Shown in pieces: positions 11,811 to 19,459 of a stretch of DNA of 20,174 nucleotides. The notes under the pieces are model-generated. The model searched no databases. It was given only the letters and a program-made list of their open reading frames with translations, and was not told the DNA's origin. The stretch spans positions 1 to 20,174 of the IMG/VR virus record IMGVR_UViG_3300042451_002050; one strand, given 5' to 3'. The DNA is from a virus. A program made the position numbers and the translations under genes. Within the stretch, counting starts at the first letter, position 1; every line of letters begins with the position of its first letter.

Positions 11811-13910
11811 TTAGGTCCCATAAGTAGGCGATGGTGATTGGGCGGTGTTCTTGGCGATCTGCGAGAGCAAGTCGTTCGACTTGGCCGACTGATCCGCCAT
11901 TCGATCGAGAGCTGATGTAGTGCCACCCATCATGCCAGCAGCAAAGCCTGAGAACGTTCCTCCGACTTGAGTGGCAGTAGTCGCTTTGACCTGCTCGACG
12001 GTGGGAATCTTGCGGCTTGTCGGAGCGGACAGCGTCTTGGCTGTGTCGACCACGGCTTCAACGGCTTGCCCCAAAGGACCAAGGAAGGAAAGGAATCCTT
12101 TCCCTGGTGCGTTTTTGTCGATTTCTGCTTTCTGCGTTTCCAGTGATTGTCGGAGATCAGAAATCGATTTATCAAATACACCAAGGGACTGAGCGTTGCG
12201 TCCCTCGCGATCGCTCTTGGTTTGATTCGCCTGGGCAGTGATCCCCTGCGTCATTTGATTGGCCAATTGCAAGCGTCCAGTATTGCCAGCCTGAAGCTCC
12301 TGGTCTCGCTTCTGATTGGCAGTGTCTAGCGATTTCTGACGCGCATCGGCTCGCTTGGCAGCATCCTTGTCCATCTGCATCGCTGCTTTTTCGTAGTCAA
12401 CCGAACGGTCGATCAGCGAATAGATGTACAGCAGCTTCTTGGCGATGAAGTTGACCGTTTCGTCGAACGCACCCTGCAACCAAGTGACTGCCGTTGCGAA
12501 TCCTTTGGCTAGTTGGGTTGGAATCCCGGCCAGGGTGTTCACGACACCGACGACCATTTCAATCGCACCAATGGAAACCATGGCGGACAAATCCGTCCAA
12601 GCGTTCTGGAGCTTGGTGATCATCGAAAGCCACCCCGCATACAGGTCCCGCGTGGCGACCCGGAAGACCAGTTGCAGGCCGGTCATGGCGACTTGGCCCG
12701 CGGCTTGCCACTGGCCGGACATCAGAGCGGTCTTGATCGCATCGAACACCGGCAGCACAATCGATTTGAGCTCGTTGAACTTGGCGACCAGATAGCCGAC
12801 CATCTCTCCCCCCACTCCGGAGAAGTACAGGAACGCGCCGGCGGCGGCGGTGACTCCGACGACCACCAGACCGATCGGAGAAACCATGGCGGTGATCAGT
12901 CCGACGATCAGGCCGAATACCGTGGCAATCGCTCCACCGATCGCAGCCAGGCCGGTCATGGCCACCGAGGCGACGGCCGCAGCTCCACCGAGGGCGAATA
13001 GGCCAGCCAGCAAGCCAGCTCCGACCGCAGTCCATTTGGCGATCGTTACGATTAGCTCTTGGTTCTCGCCGATGAACTTGCTCACGTTCGAGACCACACT
13101 GATGATCCGTTCGCCGACTGCGGTAAGCAGCGGCGCGAGGGCCGAACCGATTCTGGTCTGTAGGCCACCGATCACGCCGAGCAGCCTGTCGAACACATCG
13201 CCGAGCTTAGCGGCGGCGGCAGCATCCTCGCCGGACATGGTTTGACCAAGATCTTGGGCATCCTGTTGGAGCTTGCGAATTTCCTCGGCCCCTCCGGAAA
13301 GCATGGGGACCAGGTCAGCACCCGCTTTGCCGAAGTACTCCATGGCGGCAGCACTTTTCAACGCTGGATCCTGGATCAATGACAGCTTGTCGGCGATCGC
13401 GATAAACTGCTCATCAGGGGACATCTTCTGCAGATCGGCGACACTCAAGCCCAGAGCGGTGAATTTATCAGCAGCACCAGGCACGCCGGCTGCTGCATCG
13501 GCGATACCCATTTGCATCTTGCGGACACCCTTTTCAAGCGTTCCGATGTCGGTGCCAGAGAGCTTGGCCGCATAGCCGAGCGAGGACACCGCTTCGGCAC
13601 TCATGCCGGTTCTCTGGGCCATGTCGTCGACCGCACCGCCAGCGTCGGCGAAATTCTTGGCCAGTGCGACCAAGCCAGTCACAGCGACCGAGCCAGCGAT
13701 CGCAGCGGGAAGGCTGAGAACGCTCTTGGAAAACCCACCCAAGGCACCTTGGGCCGATGCGAATCCTTTGCCGATTCCGGTGCCCATGGTTGTGGCGACG
13801 CCTTTGAGCCGAGCCATCGCAGCTTGGACTTGGGCCATTCCTTTATCGAACGAGCCCTGTTTGGTCGCGATCTCGACGTAAGCTTGACCGGCCTTGATGT
13901 TACTCGCCAT
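11811..13910 (-). CDS. Tape measure protein
   Basis: The 699-aa product sets tail length and probably lines the tail tube for DNA ejection. Residues about 1-110 show the usual tape-measure start: AYVEIATKQGSFDKGMAQVQ, then a Gly/Ala-rich helical stretch. About 90-260 match the tape-measure core (DDMAQRTGMSAEAVSSLGYA, DLQKMSPDEQFIAIADKL, AAMEYFGKAGADLVPMLSGG). About 290-385 hold several hydrophobic, Gly/Ala-rich segments that could cross a membrane. About 500-600 are charged coiled coil (AAKRADARQKSLDTANQKR). ATG 13910 has a GAGGT site. It is short for a long tail: at the usual roughly 1.5 Å per residue, the tail would be near 100 nm. It starts 3 nt after the gp10-like gene. Confidence 0.88.
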   Translation of the reverse strand: MASNIKAGQAYVEIATKQGSFDKGMAQVQAAMARLKGVATTMGTGIGKGFASAQGALGGFSKSVLSLPAAIAGSVAVTGLVALAKNFADAGGAVDDMAQRTGMSAEAVSSLGYAAKLSGTDIGTLEKGVRKMQMGIADAAAGVPGAADKFTALGLSVADLQKMSPDEQFIAIADKLSLIQDPALKSAAAMEYFGKAGADLVPMLSGGAEEIRKLQQDAQDLGQTMSGEDAAAAAKLGDVFDRLLGVIGGLQTRIGSALAPLLTAVGERIISVVSNVSKFIGENQELIVTIAKWTAVGAGLLAGLFALGGAAAVASVAMTGLAAIGGAIATVFGLIVGLITAMVSPIGLVVVGVTAAAGAFLYFSGVGGEMVGYLVAKFNELKSIVLPVFDAIKTALMSGQWQAAGQVAMTGLQLVFRVATRDLYAGWLSMITKLQNAWTDLSAMVSIGAIEMVVGVVNTLAGIPTQLAKGFATAVTWLQGAFDETVNFIAKKLLYIYSLIDRSVDYEKAAMQMDKDAAKRADARQKSLDTANQKRDQELQAGNTGRLQLANQMTQGITAQANQTKSDREGRNAQSLGVFDKSISDLRQSLETQKAEIDKNAPGKGFLSFLGPLGQAVEAVVDTAKTLSAPTSRKIPTVEQVKATTATQVGGTFSGFAAGMMGGTTSALDRMADQSAKSNDLLSQIAKNTAQSPSPTYGT

Positions 13911-13913
13911 GTG

Positions 13914-14474
13914 TTACCTCACCGCTGCGATCGAGTTCTTGAACAGCTCGGGGAAATTGGGGGCTTCGGCCTCGAGCGCAGGACGCATGAAGGGCCGCTT
14001 GGGGTACCGAGCTCGGCGACGGCGAGTTTCAAATCGATACCCAGGCCGCTCGTCATACCTCCGACGGCCATCGACCCGTCGCCAGTTGGCAGGCTCGCCC
14101 TCTCCCTCGATCGAGGCGTATCGGTACTCGCGAATGATCGCAGTCTCGCCCCGTTCATGGAGACCGGCCACGGTGCTCGTGACCGACTCGATCGTGAAGT
14201 TGACTTGGTTCAGTTGCACTGGGCCGACGATTGTCGATTCGCTTTGGGGCTGGTATGCGAACAGGATCGTCTTGAGCGAGTGCGTGTTGGGCGAGTGAGC
14301 CGAAGGTGGAGAGCCAGGTGCCGAAGCAGACTTTCGGCGACGCATCGACGAGCGAGCTCGCTTGCGCACAAACGCACCGGCCTTGGACAAGACTTTGCGT
14401 TTGGCTTTTTTTAGCGAGGCAATCACCTTGGGGCGATCGAAGAAAGCTTCGCGGACTTTGAACGTCACATTCAT
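13914..14474 (-). CDS. HK97-gp10-like tail/neck protein
   Basis: The N-terminus is very basic (ASLKKAKRKVLSKAGAFVRKRARSSMRRRKSAS, about 19-51). Then comes SAPGSPPSAHSP, a strand-loop-strand region (LKTILFAYQPQSESTIVGPV) and a late HERGETAIIREYRY segment. The C-terminus has RYPKRPFMRPALE. The 'R...PxRPFMRPAL' end and the basic start are typical of HK97-gp10/tail-completion proteins, which act at the head-tail joint. Its ATG overlaps the preceding TGA (ATGA at 14471-14474). In most siphoviruses this gene lies between the connector and the tail tube genes. Here it is just before the tape measure, several genes later. Confidence 0.7.
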   Translation of the reverse strand: MNVTFKVREAFFDRPKVIASLKKAKRKVLSKAGAFVRKRARSSMRRRKSASAPGSPPSAHSPNTHSLKTILFAYQPQSESTIVGPVQLNQVNFTIESVTSTVAGLHERGETAIIREYRYASIEGEGEPANWRRVDGRRRYDERPGYRFETRRRRARYPKRPFMRPALEAEAPNFPELFKNSIAAVR

Positions 14475-15166
14475 GGCGTGAATTTCTCCACAGCGACGAA
14501 CGGGTCATCGTAGTACACTCGAGTCAGCTCGACGCCGGCAGCATTGTGGACAGCCACCGAGTACCGGTACTCTCCAGGCACCAGTCCGCCCGAGGTCGCT
14601 TTGGGCATCTCGCAAGTGAGCGACCATTTCCCCGATCCGATGTCCGCAGCGGTGCCAGTGACAGCGAATAGGTTGGTCCCGTTCTTGCCACCGAAGTGGA
14701 CCGTGACAGCACCGGCCGACATGCCAGGGATCGCGGAGATCGTCCAGACGAATGCGGTACCATGGGCCGACAGGTAATCATCGCCGATGACGATCTGGTC
14801 GATTGTGCCCTTGGCGGTGACCGGACCAGCATACGAGACCTTGCCAGCGGTGATCGTGTTGGTTTTGGCCGCGATCACATTTTCGAGCGACAGGTAGCGA
14901 GAATGCTCGACTGGAATCACTTGGACGCCAGAAGTTGCGGACTCAGGGAAGAAGTCTGCGGTAATGCCATTGGTCTCGCCCGCGGTGACATCAAACAGGT
15001 AGTAGCCGTCCTCCATCTCGGTCGGATTGGTATCGGCCAGGGCAGCACGAGCACCGCCGTCGAGCGAAACTCGGCAGGTGATCTGCGCAGCACCGCCAGT
15101 AACCGGAGCGTTGTTCGTCCGGTCAAACGCGAATACTTTCAGCGTGCCTGCGGTGTTGCGGTACAT
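14471..15166 (-). CDS. Putative virion protein with Ig-like/baseplate-type beta domains, 231 aa
   Basis: The beginning (TLKVFAFDRTNNAPVTGGAA, then ITCRVSLDGG and MEDGYYLFDVTAGETNG) looks like a prealbumin/Ig-like repeat of the type found in baseplate or fibre proteins. About residues 140-220 form a second beta-rich part (AGAVTVHFGGKNG, WSLTCEMPK, GEYRYSVAVHNAAGVEL). No catalytic motif is visible. ATG 15166 has an AGGAA site. The gene lies in the group of surface-structure genes between the tail chaperone and the tape measure. A fibre or decoration role is likely from fold and position. Confidence 0.6.
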   Translation of the reverse strand: MYRNTAGTLKVFAFDRTNNAPVTGGAAQITCRVSLDGGARAALADTNPTEMEDGYYLFDVTAGETNGITADFFPESATSGVQVIPVEHSRYLSLENVIAAKTNTITAGKVSYAGPVTAKGTIDQIVIGDDYLSAHGTAFVWTISAIPGMSAGAVTVHFGGKNGTNLFAVTGTAADIGSGKWSLTCEMPKATSGGLVPGEYRYSVAVHNAAGVELTRVYYDDPFVAVEKFTP

Positions 15167-15210
15167 AGTTGGGATTCCTATTGGGTCGTCAATGGGCCAA
15201 TTGGCTTAGA

Positions 15211-15621
15211 TTAGGTCAGCGTCAGAACACCGTTGGCCTGGTCAAAGTCCACCGTGAGCGTTTCACCGGAGGCCAGCGTAATGCTCGATCCGTAGTCGAA
15301 CCAACCAATGAGCGGGTCGCCTGCGGCAGTGTCGTTGTAGAGGACGACATAGCGAAACGGACCCACCGAACCACCCGTGGCAGTCAGCACCAGGTCAGCA
15401 CAAGTGAGCTTGTAGACTCCACCCGTCTGGGCGCTCGATGATGTCGTGACATTGCGAGCACTGAGGTTGGTGTACGTGATCTCGGTAAGGTCAGCCAGGA
15501 CCGAGTTTCCAGCGACCGGTGCGGTGTTGGTCAGAGCGATCCGCAGTTGGTTCGATCCGAGGTTATGGACACCCTCGGCGACATTTTCGGCGAATGCGTT
15601 GAACTTGTTAAAAGTAGCCAT
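15211..15621 (-). CDS. Small virion structural protein, 136 aa
   Basis: The sequence begins FNKFNAFAENVAEGVHNLGS, then LRIALTNTAPVAGNSVLADLTEI, and ends in LASGETLTVDFDQANGVLTLT. This order ('K...F...VAEGVHNLG...LxVALTNTAP') is a widespread phage family that I remember being annotated as a structural or tail-associated protein; its exact position in the particle is not known to me. The ATG directly follows the TAG of the fibre gene with no gap, so translation is coupled. The family is one of the more recognisable in the window. Confidence 0.75.
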   Translation of the reverse strand: MATFNKFNAFAENVAEGVHNLGSNQLRIALTNTAPVAGNSVLADLTEITYTNLSARNVTTSSSAQTGGVYKLTCADLVLTATGGSVGPFRYVVLYNDTAAGDPLIGWFDYGSSITLASGETLTVDFDQANGVLTLT

Positions 15622-16794
15622 CTATCGAGATCCTCCGAGCAAAAACAGGTAGTAGTAGGGAGCAGCACCACCGGTGCCAGGTGTGCCAGTTTGAAGATTA
15701 ACGGGACTTGCGACCAGGACGTATTGCCCCGTCCCAGCCTCCAGGACTCGACTGCGCAGGAATCCTGCATCGAGACCACTGGCCAAATAAGCGGCGGTGT
15801 CCGCAGAGATCCGGCGGCTAGCGAGGAACCCAGCGGCATTTCCGTCGAGTGTGTAGGCCGCAGCTCCTGCGTCGAGCAGTCTGCCGAGTAGCGTTGCTGC
15901 ATCGGTGCCAGAGTAGGCGTAGGACCCCTGGTCCGCATTGAGCAACCGCGATGTGAGCAGCGGAGTCGTTTGGCCCGACAGCAAAAGGCTACCGGTGTCC
16001 GCTGGTAACACTCGGCCGTACAGCAGCGGGATCGGTTGGCCGGAGAGAACGTAAGAACCAGATTCTGCGAGGATCGAAAAAGCAGCGGCTAATTGTGCGT
16101 AATAAGATCGTCGTCTCGGTGGTTGCATGAGCATGCCACCGCCCCGACCTTGCTCGTAGAGAAAACGGACTTCGTTGGGGGTTGAAGCTGCGTTAAACAT
16201 GCAAAAATCATCTGCTAAGCCATTCAGATAACTCGCTGTAGCTATCCGCCCACCGATCGCAAAATCGAACATTGTCGAAAAGTTCGCTGCACTTGTTCCA
16301 GTCGTGGTCCCTTGCAAGGAGCCGTCTAAATACGCTGCAATTGTGTTGCTGCCATTGAATGTTAAAGCGATGTGCTGCCATCGGTCCAGAGACAAGCCTG
16401 TTAAAGTTCGATCAAAGCCCCAAACACCGATCGTCGCTGTCGTCGCGGTAAAATTGAAACAGTAGAAACCATTTTCGCAAAAGTAAGCAGCACCACCAGA
16501 CGCGCGACGGTAAACCCAAATTGACCAAGTCCCTGCAAAGCCAGTCGGCCCGACTCGCAGTGAAGCTGGCATACGCACAAAATTGTTCGTTCCGTTGAAA
16601 TTTATTGCCAGCTTGTCAGGACTTGCAACATACGCATTATTGCTGTTGTTCGCAAAGTTGGTCAGCACGCCGTGATTCCCGAAACCACTTGTGTCCGGCA
16701 GTTGCAACCCGGTCGCACCAGAAAAAGACGGACACCACCGACCGACGATTCGGCTTTGCAGACTTTCCCATTCCGGCCCGTAGTATGCGAGCAT
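15622..16794 (-). CDS. Tail fibre/adhesin: LamG-type domain plus 22-residue repeats
   Basis: The 390-aa protein has a concanavalin-like LamG domain at about 30-215. Typical marks are DTSGFGNHGVL (34-44), INFNGTNNFVRMP (64-76), TWSIWVYRR (89-97), RWQHIALTFNGS (138-149), AAYLDGSLQGT (153-163) and GGRIATASYLNGLADDFCMF (181-200). LamG domains often bind sugars, so this is a candidate receptor-binding protein. About six degenerate 22-residue units follow (about 239-370, like RVLPADTGSLLLSGQTTPLL), then a Tyr/Gly-rich end (PYYYLFLLGGSR). I use ATG 16794, which overlaps the preceding TAA (TAATG). A longer frame to 16875 would run into the upstream gene. The next gene starts directly after its stop. 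Confidence 0.75.
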   Translation of the reverse strand: MLAYYGPEWESLQSRIVGRWCPSFSGATGLQLPDTSGFGNHGVLTNFANNSNNAYVASPDKLAINFNGTNNFVRMPASLRVGPTGFAGTWSIWVYRRASGGAAYFCENGFYCFNFTATTATIGVWGFDRTLTGLSLDRWQHIALTFNGSNTIAAYLDGSLQGTTTGTSAANFSTMFDFAIGGRIATASYLNGLADDFCMFNAASTPNEVRFLYEQGRGGGMLMQPPRRRSYYAQLAAAFSILAESGSYVLSGQPIPLLYGRVLPADTGSLLLSGQTTPLLTSRLLNADQGSYAYSGTDAATLLGRLLDAGAAAYTLDGNAAGFLASRRISADTAAYLASGLDAGFLRSRVLEAGTGQYVLVASPVNLQTGTPGTGGAAPYYYLFLLGGSR

Positions 16795-17399
16795 TAGGTG
16801 ATGGTCTCTCCCTTGTCGACGATGGCCAGCAACTGCACGACGTAGGGGATGGACGAGTAGTTGACGAAGCGACACTCGTAAATGTCACCGCCAGGGATCC
16901 ACACTCGGCGGACATCGGCGAGGTTGGTCACCGAGTTGGTATTGAGATTGAGCACGCGGTGATTTCGCTCGAGCGTCCAGGATGTTGTCGCACCTGAAGC
17001 GATGCGGTTCCACTGGATCAGCGTTCCCCCAGAGTTAAAAATGCAGACGGTGTCGCCGATAGCAAAGTTAGTCGAGGCTATAGCGATTGTATTTTGCGAA
17101 AGGGACACATCAGCAGTGAGTGCCCCAAGCAAAGCGGCAGTCGTTGGGCCTTGGCCGACCATGTCGAAAATCGTCGTGGGTACAATGTCGCTGTTGTTGT
17201 CCGTCGGTCTGATCGCGAAGTATCCGGCGCGGGTCGGGGTGCCAGCGCTTCCACGGCCCATAAAACCGACGACCCAAGCCCCTGGCACGTTTTTCAAATC
17301 GAGCGTCGTCGAGGCGACGACAATGTTTCCCGTTGCCACGATTTGAGGCGTGATGAGCGTGGTGTAGTCGGGCGTGGTTTTTGTGACCAGGGAAGGCAT
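16794..17399 (-). CDS. Putative virion protein upstream of the fibre, 201 aa
   Basis: The protein is beta-rich, with Ser/Thr/Asn-rich strands (TGNIVVASTTLDLKNVPGAW, YFAIRPTDNN, DVSLSQNTIAIASTNFAIGD). It ends YECRFVNYSSIPYVVQLLAIV. It has no signal peptide, membrane segment or catalytic motif. ATG 17399 has an AGGAAA site just after the stop of the 149-aa gene (3-nt gap), and the stop overlaps the fibre ATG. Tight coupling to a LamG fibre suggests a fibre-attachment or baseplate partner, but this is by position only. Confidence 0.6.
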   Translation of the reverse strand: MPSLVTKTTPDYTTLITPQIVATGNIVVASTTLDLKNVPGAWVVGFMGRGSAGTPTRAGYFAIRPTDNNSDIVPTTIFDMVGQGPTTAALLGALTADVSLSQNTIAIASTNFAIGDTVCIFNSGGTLIQWNRIASGATTSWTLERNHRVLNLNTNSVTNLADVRRVWIPGGDIYECRFVNYSSIPYVVQLLAIVDKGETIT

Positions 17400-17402
17400 T
17401 AC

Positions 17403-17852
17403 TTAGATTTCCTCGCTAGCTAGAAGCTCGATGTCTCGTCCTGTGATTGTGTCGGGCTGCTGGCCAGCGGCTAGCAGCGGAGCAGCTTGCTGCGGTGTGA
17501 GTCCCAGTCCCTGCGGTTGCGGTGCTGTCAGAGCAGCACGAATGCTCGGGTCGCCAAAGTCTGGCCGGGCATCCTCGGCGGCTTCGCGGGTCATGAACGA
17601 GACCATGAGCCCGATTATCGGATTGACGTAAGCGACCGTTTGCAGCGCGGCAATGACCTCTCCGCCCATGGGCAGATTGTCGCGATAGACAGCGATGATC
17701 CCCATGAAGGACAGCGGCAGTGGTCGCGGGACTCGCGGCGCGATCTCGCAACACCGAATTGCGCAGTCCCCGTACCGGCCCTCGGCCAGAGCTGCGGCAG
17801 CTTGCTGGTCGGCGGCAATCAATTGTCGAAGGGTCGGTTGGTCAATTTGCAT
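17403..17852 (-). CDS. 149-aa protein downstream of the tail chaperone
   Basis: The N-terminal half is helical (LRQLIAADQQAAAALAEGRYG, then CAIRCCEIA). A hydrophobic middle follows (VNPIIGLMVSFMTREAAED), then DFGDPSIRAALTA and a Gln/Pro-rich tail (PQPQGLGLTPQQAAPLLAAG). The layout of helix, conserved middle, then 'DxGDPxxRAxLxAL' resembles small proteins often found beside fibre genes in planctomycete phages. I do not know their function. ATG 17852 overlaps the preceding gene by 11 bp. Confidence 0.6.
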   Translation of the reverse strand: MQIDQPTLRQLIAADQQAAAALAEGRYGDCAIRCCEIAPRVPRPLPLSFMGIIAVYRDNLPMGGEVIAALQTVAYVNPIIGLMVSFMTREAAEDARPDFGDPSIRAALTAPQPQGLGLTPQQAAPLLAAGQQPDTITGRDIELLASEEI

Positions 17853-18072
17853 CGGTTTTTGGTAGCGTCACATAGTGGACCGGGAGCCCGTCTCGCAAAT
17901 TGTGCAGCTCGGCGCGGCTAATGCTCGGCGGAGGACTGTTGGTGCGGTACGGATGAAAATCAGTGCGTCTGTATGGTCTCGCTCGCTTCGGACTGTGGAT
18001 GTTGGCTAACAGGGTCATCAGGTCACTGGTGCGATCCCAGCGGTCTTTGTTGACCTCGTCGGCCATCCACAT
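17842..18072 (-). CDS. Tail assembly chaperone second ORF (lambda GT-like position), likely extended by -1 frameshift
   Basis: From ATG 18072 the product is 76 aa (MWMADEVNKDRWDRTSDLM, ANIHSPKRARPYRRTDFHPY). The same frame is open far upstream, to about 18354. The part just before the ATG reads EYWPTILRLAARIGIEPGPY then TLREL. That part looks like the natural N-terminus of the domain ('IGxxPxxxTLREL.WMA'), which as I remember it is a conserved small protein in planctomycete phages. No ATG, GTG or TTG lies between about 18172 and 18072 in this frame, so the conserved part may only be made by a -1 ribosomal frameshift out of the preceding chaperone gene. In lambda-like phages the G/GT pair works this way. 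ATG 18072 has only a weak GAGAG site. Confidence 0.65.
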   Translation of the reverse strand: MWMADEVNKDRWDRTSDLMTLLANIHSPKRARPYRRTDFHPYRTNSPPPSISRAELHNLRDGLPVHYVTLPKTDAN

Positions 18073-18119
18073 CAGCTCTCGCAGTGTGTAGGGCCCTGGC
18101 TCGATCCCGATGCGGGCTG

Positions 18120-18620
18120 CTAGTCGGAGGATGGTTGGCCAGTACTCGGCGCGCTCTTCTGCATCGCTTTTTCGATCATCTGATCCAGACTCGTCAGTTG
18201 CTCCTGGATCCCCTTCTCCAGCAGCCCCTTGTCCATCGCATTCGTGATCCGAAGTGCCGTCTGGGTCTGGAGTGCCTTTCCTGCCTCGAGGATTCGCCGA
18301 GCTGTGGCCCGGCGATTGGACTCCGGGAGGAATTCCACCAGTGCCTCCTCAAAGGCGGTAACAGCCTGGCCGAGAGCATCGCCAGCGAGCGAACGTCCGA
18401 AGGACTCCGGAGTGACTCCGTGCTTTTCCGCGACGGGTCGGCAGATCTCATAGATCACATCGATCGTCAACACGATGTCGGAAGTGAGCCGGTCGATCGT
18501 TTCGGGAGAGGCCAGGGCGGTGGCAAGGTCGATCGAGTATGCGGAGCGGACACGACGGATTGCGTCGACGTCGATGCGAAGATTCCAGGTCCTGGATTCG
18601 CAATCCATAAACTGTGGCAT
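18120..18620 (-). CDS. Tail assembly chaperone (lambda G-like)
   Basis: The 166-aa product begins with a strand-rich part (FMDCESRTWNLRIDVDAIRRVRSAY, about 4-28). It continues with helices containing LTSDIVLTIDVIYEICRPVAEKHG and SFGRSLAGDALGQAVTAF, and LVEFLPESNRR follows. This matches, from memory, the tail chaperone of planctomycete phages ('D..GR.W.l.ln..aikrVR...d.Dl', 'VLcdVlyvlckp', 'gvt.e.Fgr.l.GDal'). It follows the tail tube gene with one small gene between, the expected place for a chaperone that loads the tape measure protein. The C-terminal 15 residues differ in the 0 and -1 frames, and the overlap contains a GAAAAAG run (18167-18173). ATG 18620 has a weak AAGG site. Confidence 0.7.
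   Translation of the reverse strand: MPQFMDCESRTWNLRIDVDAIRRVRSAYSIDLATALASPETIDRLTSDIVLTIDVIYEICRPVAEKHGVTPESFGRSLAGDALGQAVTAFEEALVEFLPESNRRATARRILEAGKALQTQTALRITNAMDKGLLEKGIQEQLTSLDQMIEKAMQKSAPSTGQPSSD
18167..18173 (-). promoter_or_regulatory. Candidate -1 ribosomal frameshift site GAAAAAG
   Basis: On the - strand the chaperone frame reads ATC GAA AAA GCG. A -1 slip here moves into the frame that encodes SDAEERAEYWPTILRLAARI, the missing N-terminal part of the next ORF. The 0-frame stop (TAG, 18120-18122) comes 45 nt later. The heptamer is not an ideal X-XXY-YYZ site: CGAAAAA allows clean re-pairing only for the AAA tRNA. I could not show a downstream pseudoknot. The site is inferred from the open -1 frame. 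Confidence 0.45.
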
Positions 18621-18655
18621 GGTCGAGTTGCCTTTGTTGGGATTGAGTTGAGGTT

Positions 18656-18901
18656 TTATCGGACAAAACGGATCGCTCGGATTGTGCTCCGGACGATCGT
18701 GAATTGGGTAACGTTGTAATCGTCGTGCTTGAATCGCTTGGCTGGATCCGAGTAGACCCAGGAAGCGACCACGATGTGATTCTTGTCCTGGGAAATCACA
18801 CGGCCGTAGACCGTGAATTCCAAGGGCCCTTGCGACGATTCCCCATGGTCTAGGAAATCGATCGCGACTTCGTTGCCTCTGCGGACTTTCGGAAGTGGCA
18901 T
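18656..18901 (-). CDS. 81-aa hypothetical protein between tail tube and chaperone genes
   Basis: This small beta-rich protein has a barrel-like pattern: RRGNEVAIDFLDHG, LEFTVYGRVISQDKNHIVVA, then WVYSDP, and a basic end (IVRSTIRAIRFVR). ATG 18901 has a GGAG site 6 nt upstream. It sits between the major tail protein and the chaperone, with gaps of about 42 and 35 bp. I do not recognise a named family. The fold looks SH3/OB-like, and a tail accessory role follows from position only. Confidence 0.55.
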   Translation of the reverse strand: MPLPKVRRGNEVAIDFLDHGESSQGPLEFTVYGRVISQDKNHIVVASWVYSDPAKRFKHDDYNVTQFTIVRSTIRAIRFVR

Positions 18902-18943
18902 GGCCGACTCCGCTTGGATGGAACGATCAGTGATTCAAACGGA

Positions 18944-19444
18944 CTAAGCCGACGGTGCGACGATCAACCAGGCTGGATCGATTAGCGCGGCTGGCGAACC
19001 GATCTTGATCCGGGACAGCGCGACAACGATGTTGACCACCATGCCGTCCTCGAGGGGCTGATCGATTGGGAATTCCATGATCTCCCCAGGCATGGTCAGT
19101 CCTTGCGCACCAGACGGACCAGGGGTCGCGATGGTGTTGTCCAATACGGCCCAGTGCCAAATCGTGTTGTTCAAAAACGCTTGACGCATCGCGGTGAAAA
19201 CGGCGTCGTCTGGGTCGCCGTTGTATTGGTACCCAAAACTGATTTCGGCGGTTTTGAGTCCGGAGATCTGGGCTTTCCACTGGCTCGCTCGACTGGAAAT
19301 GTCGATGCGGGTCTTGTTAAGCGTAACATTGAGGTCTTTGACTTCGGTCACGAGCGTCGGAGCCGTGGCATTGAAGACAGCAGCGGGAGTGACTTGGTAG
19401 TAAAGCTTGCACTCGATGCCTGCGCGTGGTCCCTTGTTCGGCAT
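18944..19444 (-). CDS. Major tail protein (tail tube)
   Basis: The protein begins with a strand-rich region (CKLYYQVTPAAVFNATAPTL, VKDLNVTLNKTRIDISSR). Then come the typical tail-tube segments: WKAQISGLKTAEISFGYQY, a DPDDAVFTAMRQAFLNNT helix, and a C-terminal strand pair (GMVVNIVVALSRI). The 'V.DL.V......DIS.R...W.....GLK..EISFG....DP.D..F..L..A...' order is typical of siphovirus tube proteins that polymerise around the tape measure. Its 166-aa length fits. The gene lies between the tail terminator and chaperone genes, as expected. ATG 19444 has a GAGAG site. Confidence 0.8.
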   Translation of the reverse strand: MPNKGPRAGIECKLYYQVTPAAVFNATAPTLVTEVKDLNVTLNKTRIDISSRASQWKAQISGLKTAEISFGYQYNGDPDDAVFTAMRQAFLNNTIWHWAVLDNTIATPGPSGAQGLTMPGEIMEFPIDQPLEDGMVVNIVVALSRIKIGSPAALIDPAWLIVAPSA

Positions 19445-19459
19445 GATTCTCTCTTTCGG

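Noticed and set aside
13512-14414. 300-aa + strand ORF
   Set aside because: It is antisense to the tape measure and gp10-like genes and has no domain or context support.
15622-16794. Diversity-generating retroelement variable region in the fibre
   Set aside because: No near-identical template repeat with A-specific changes and no reverse transcriptase were seen in the window, and the C-terminus is not a C-type lectin.
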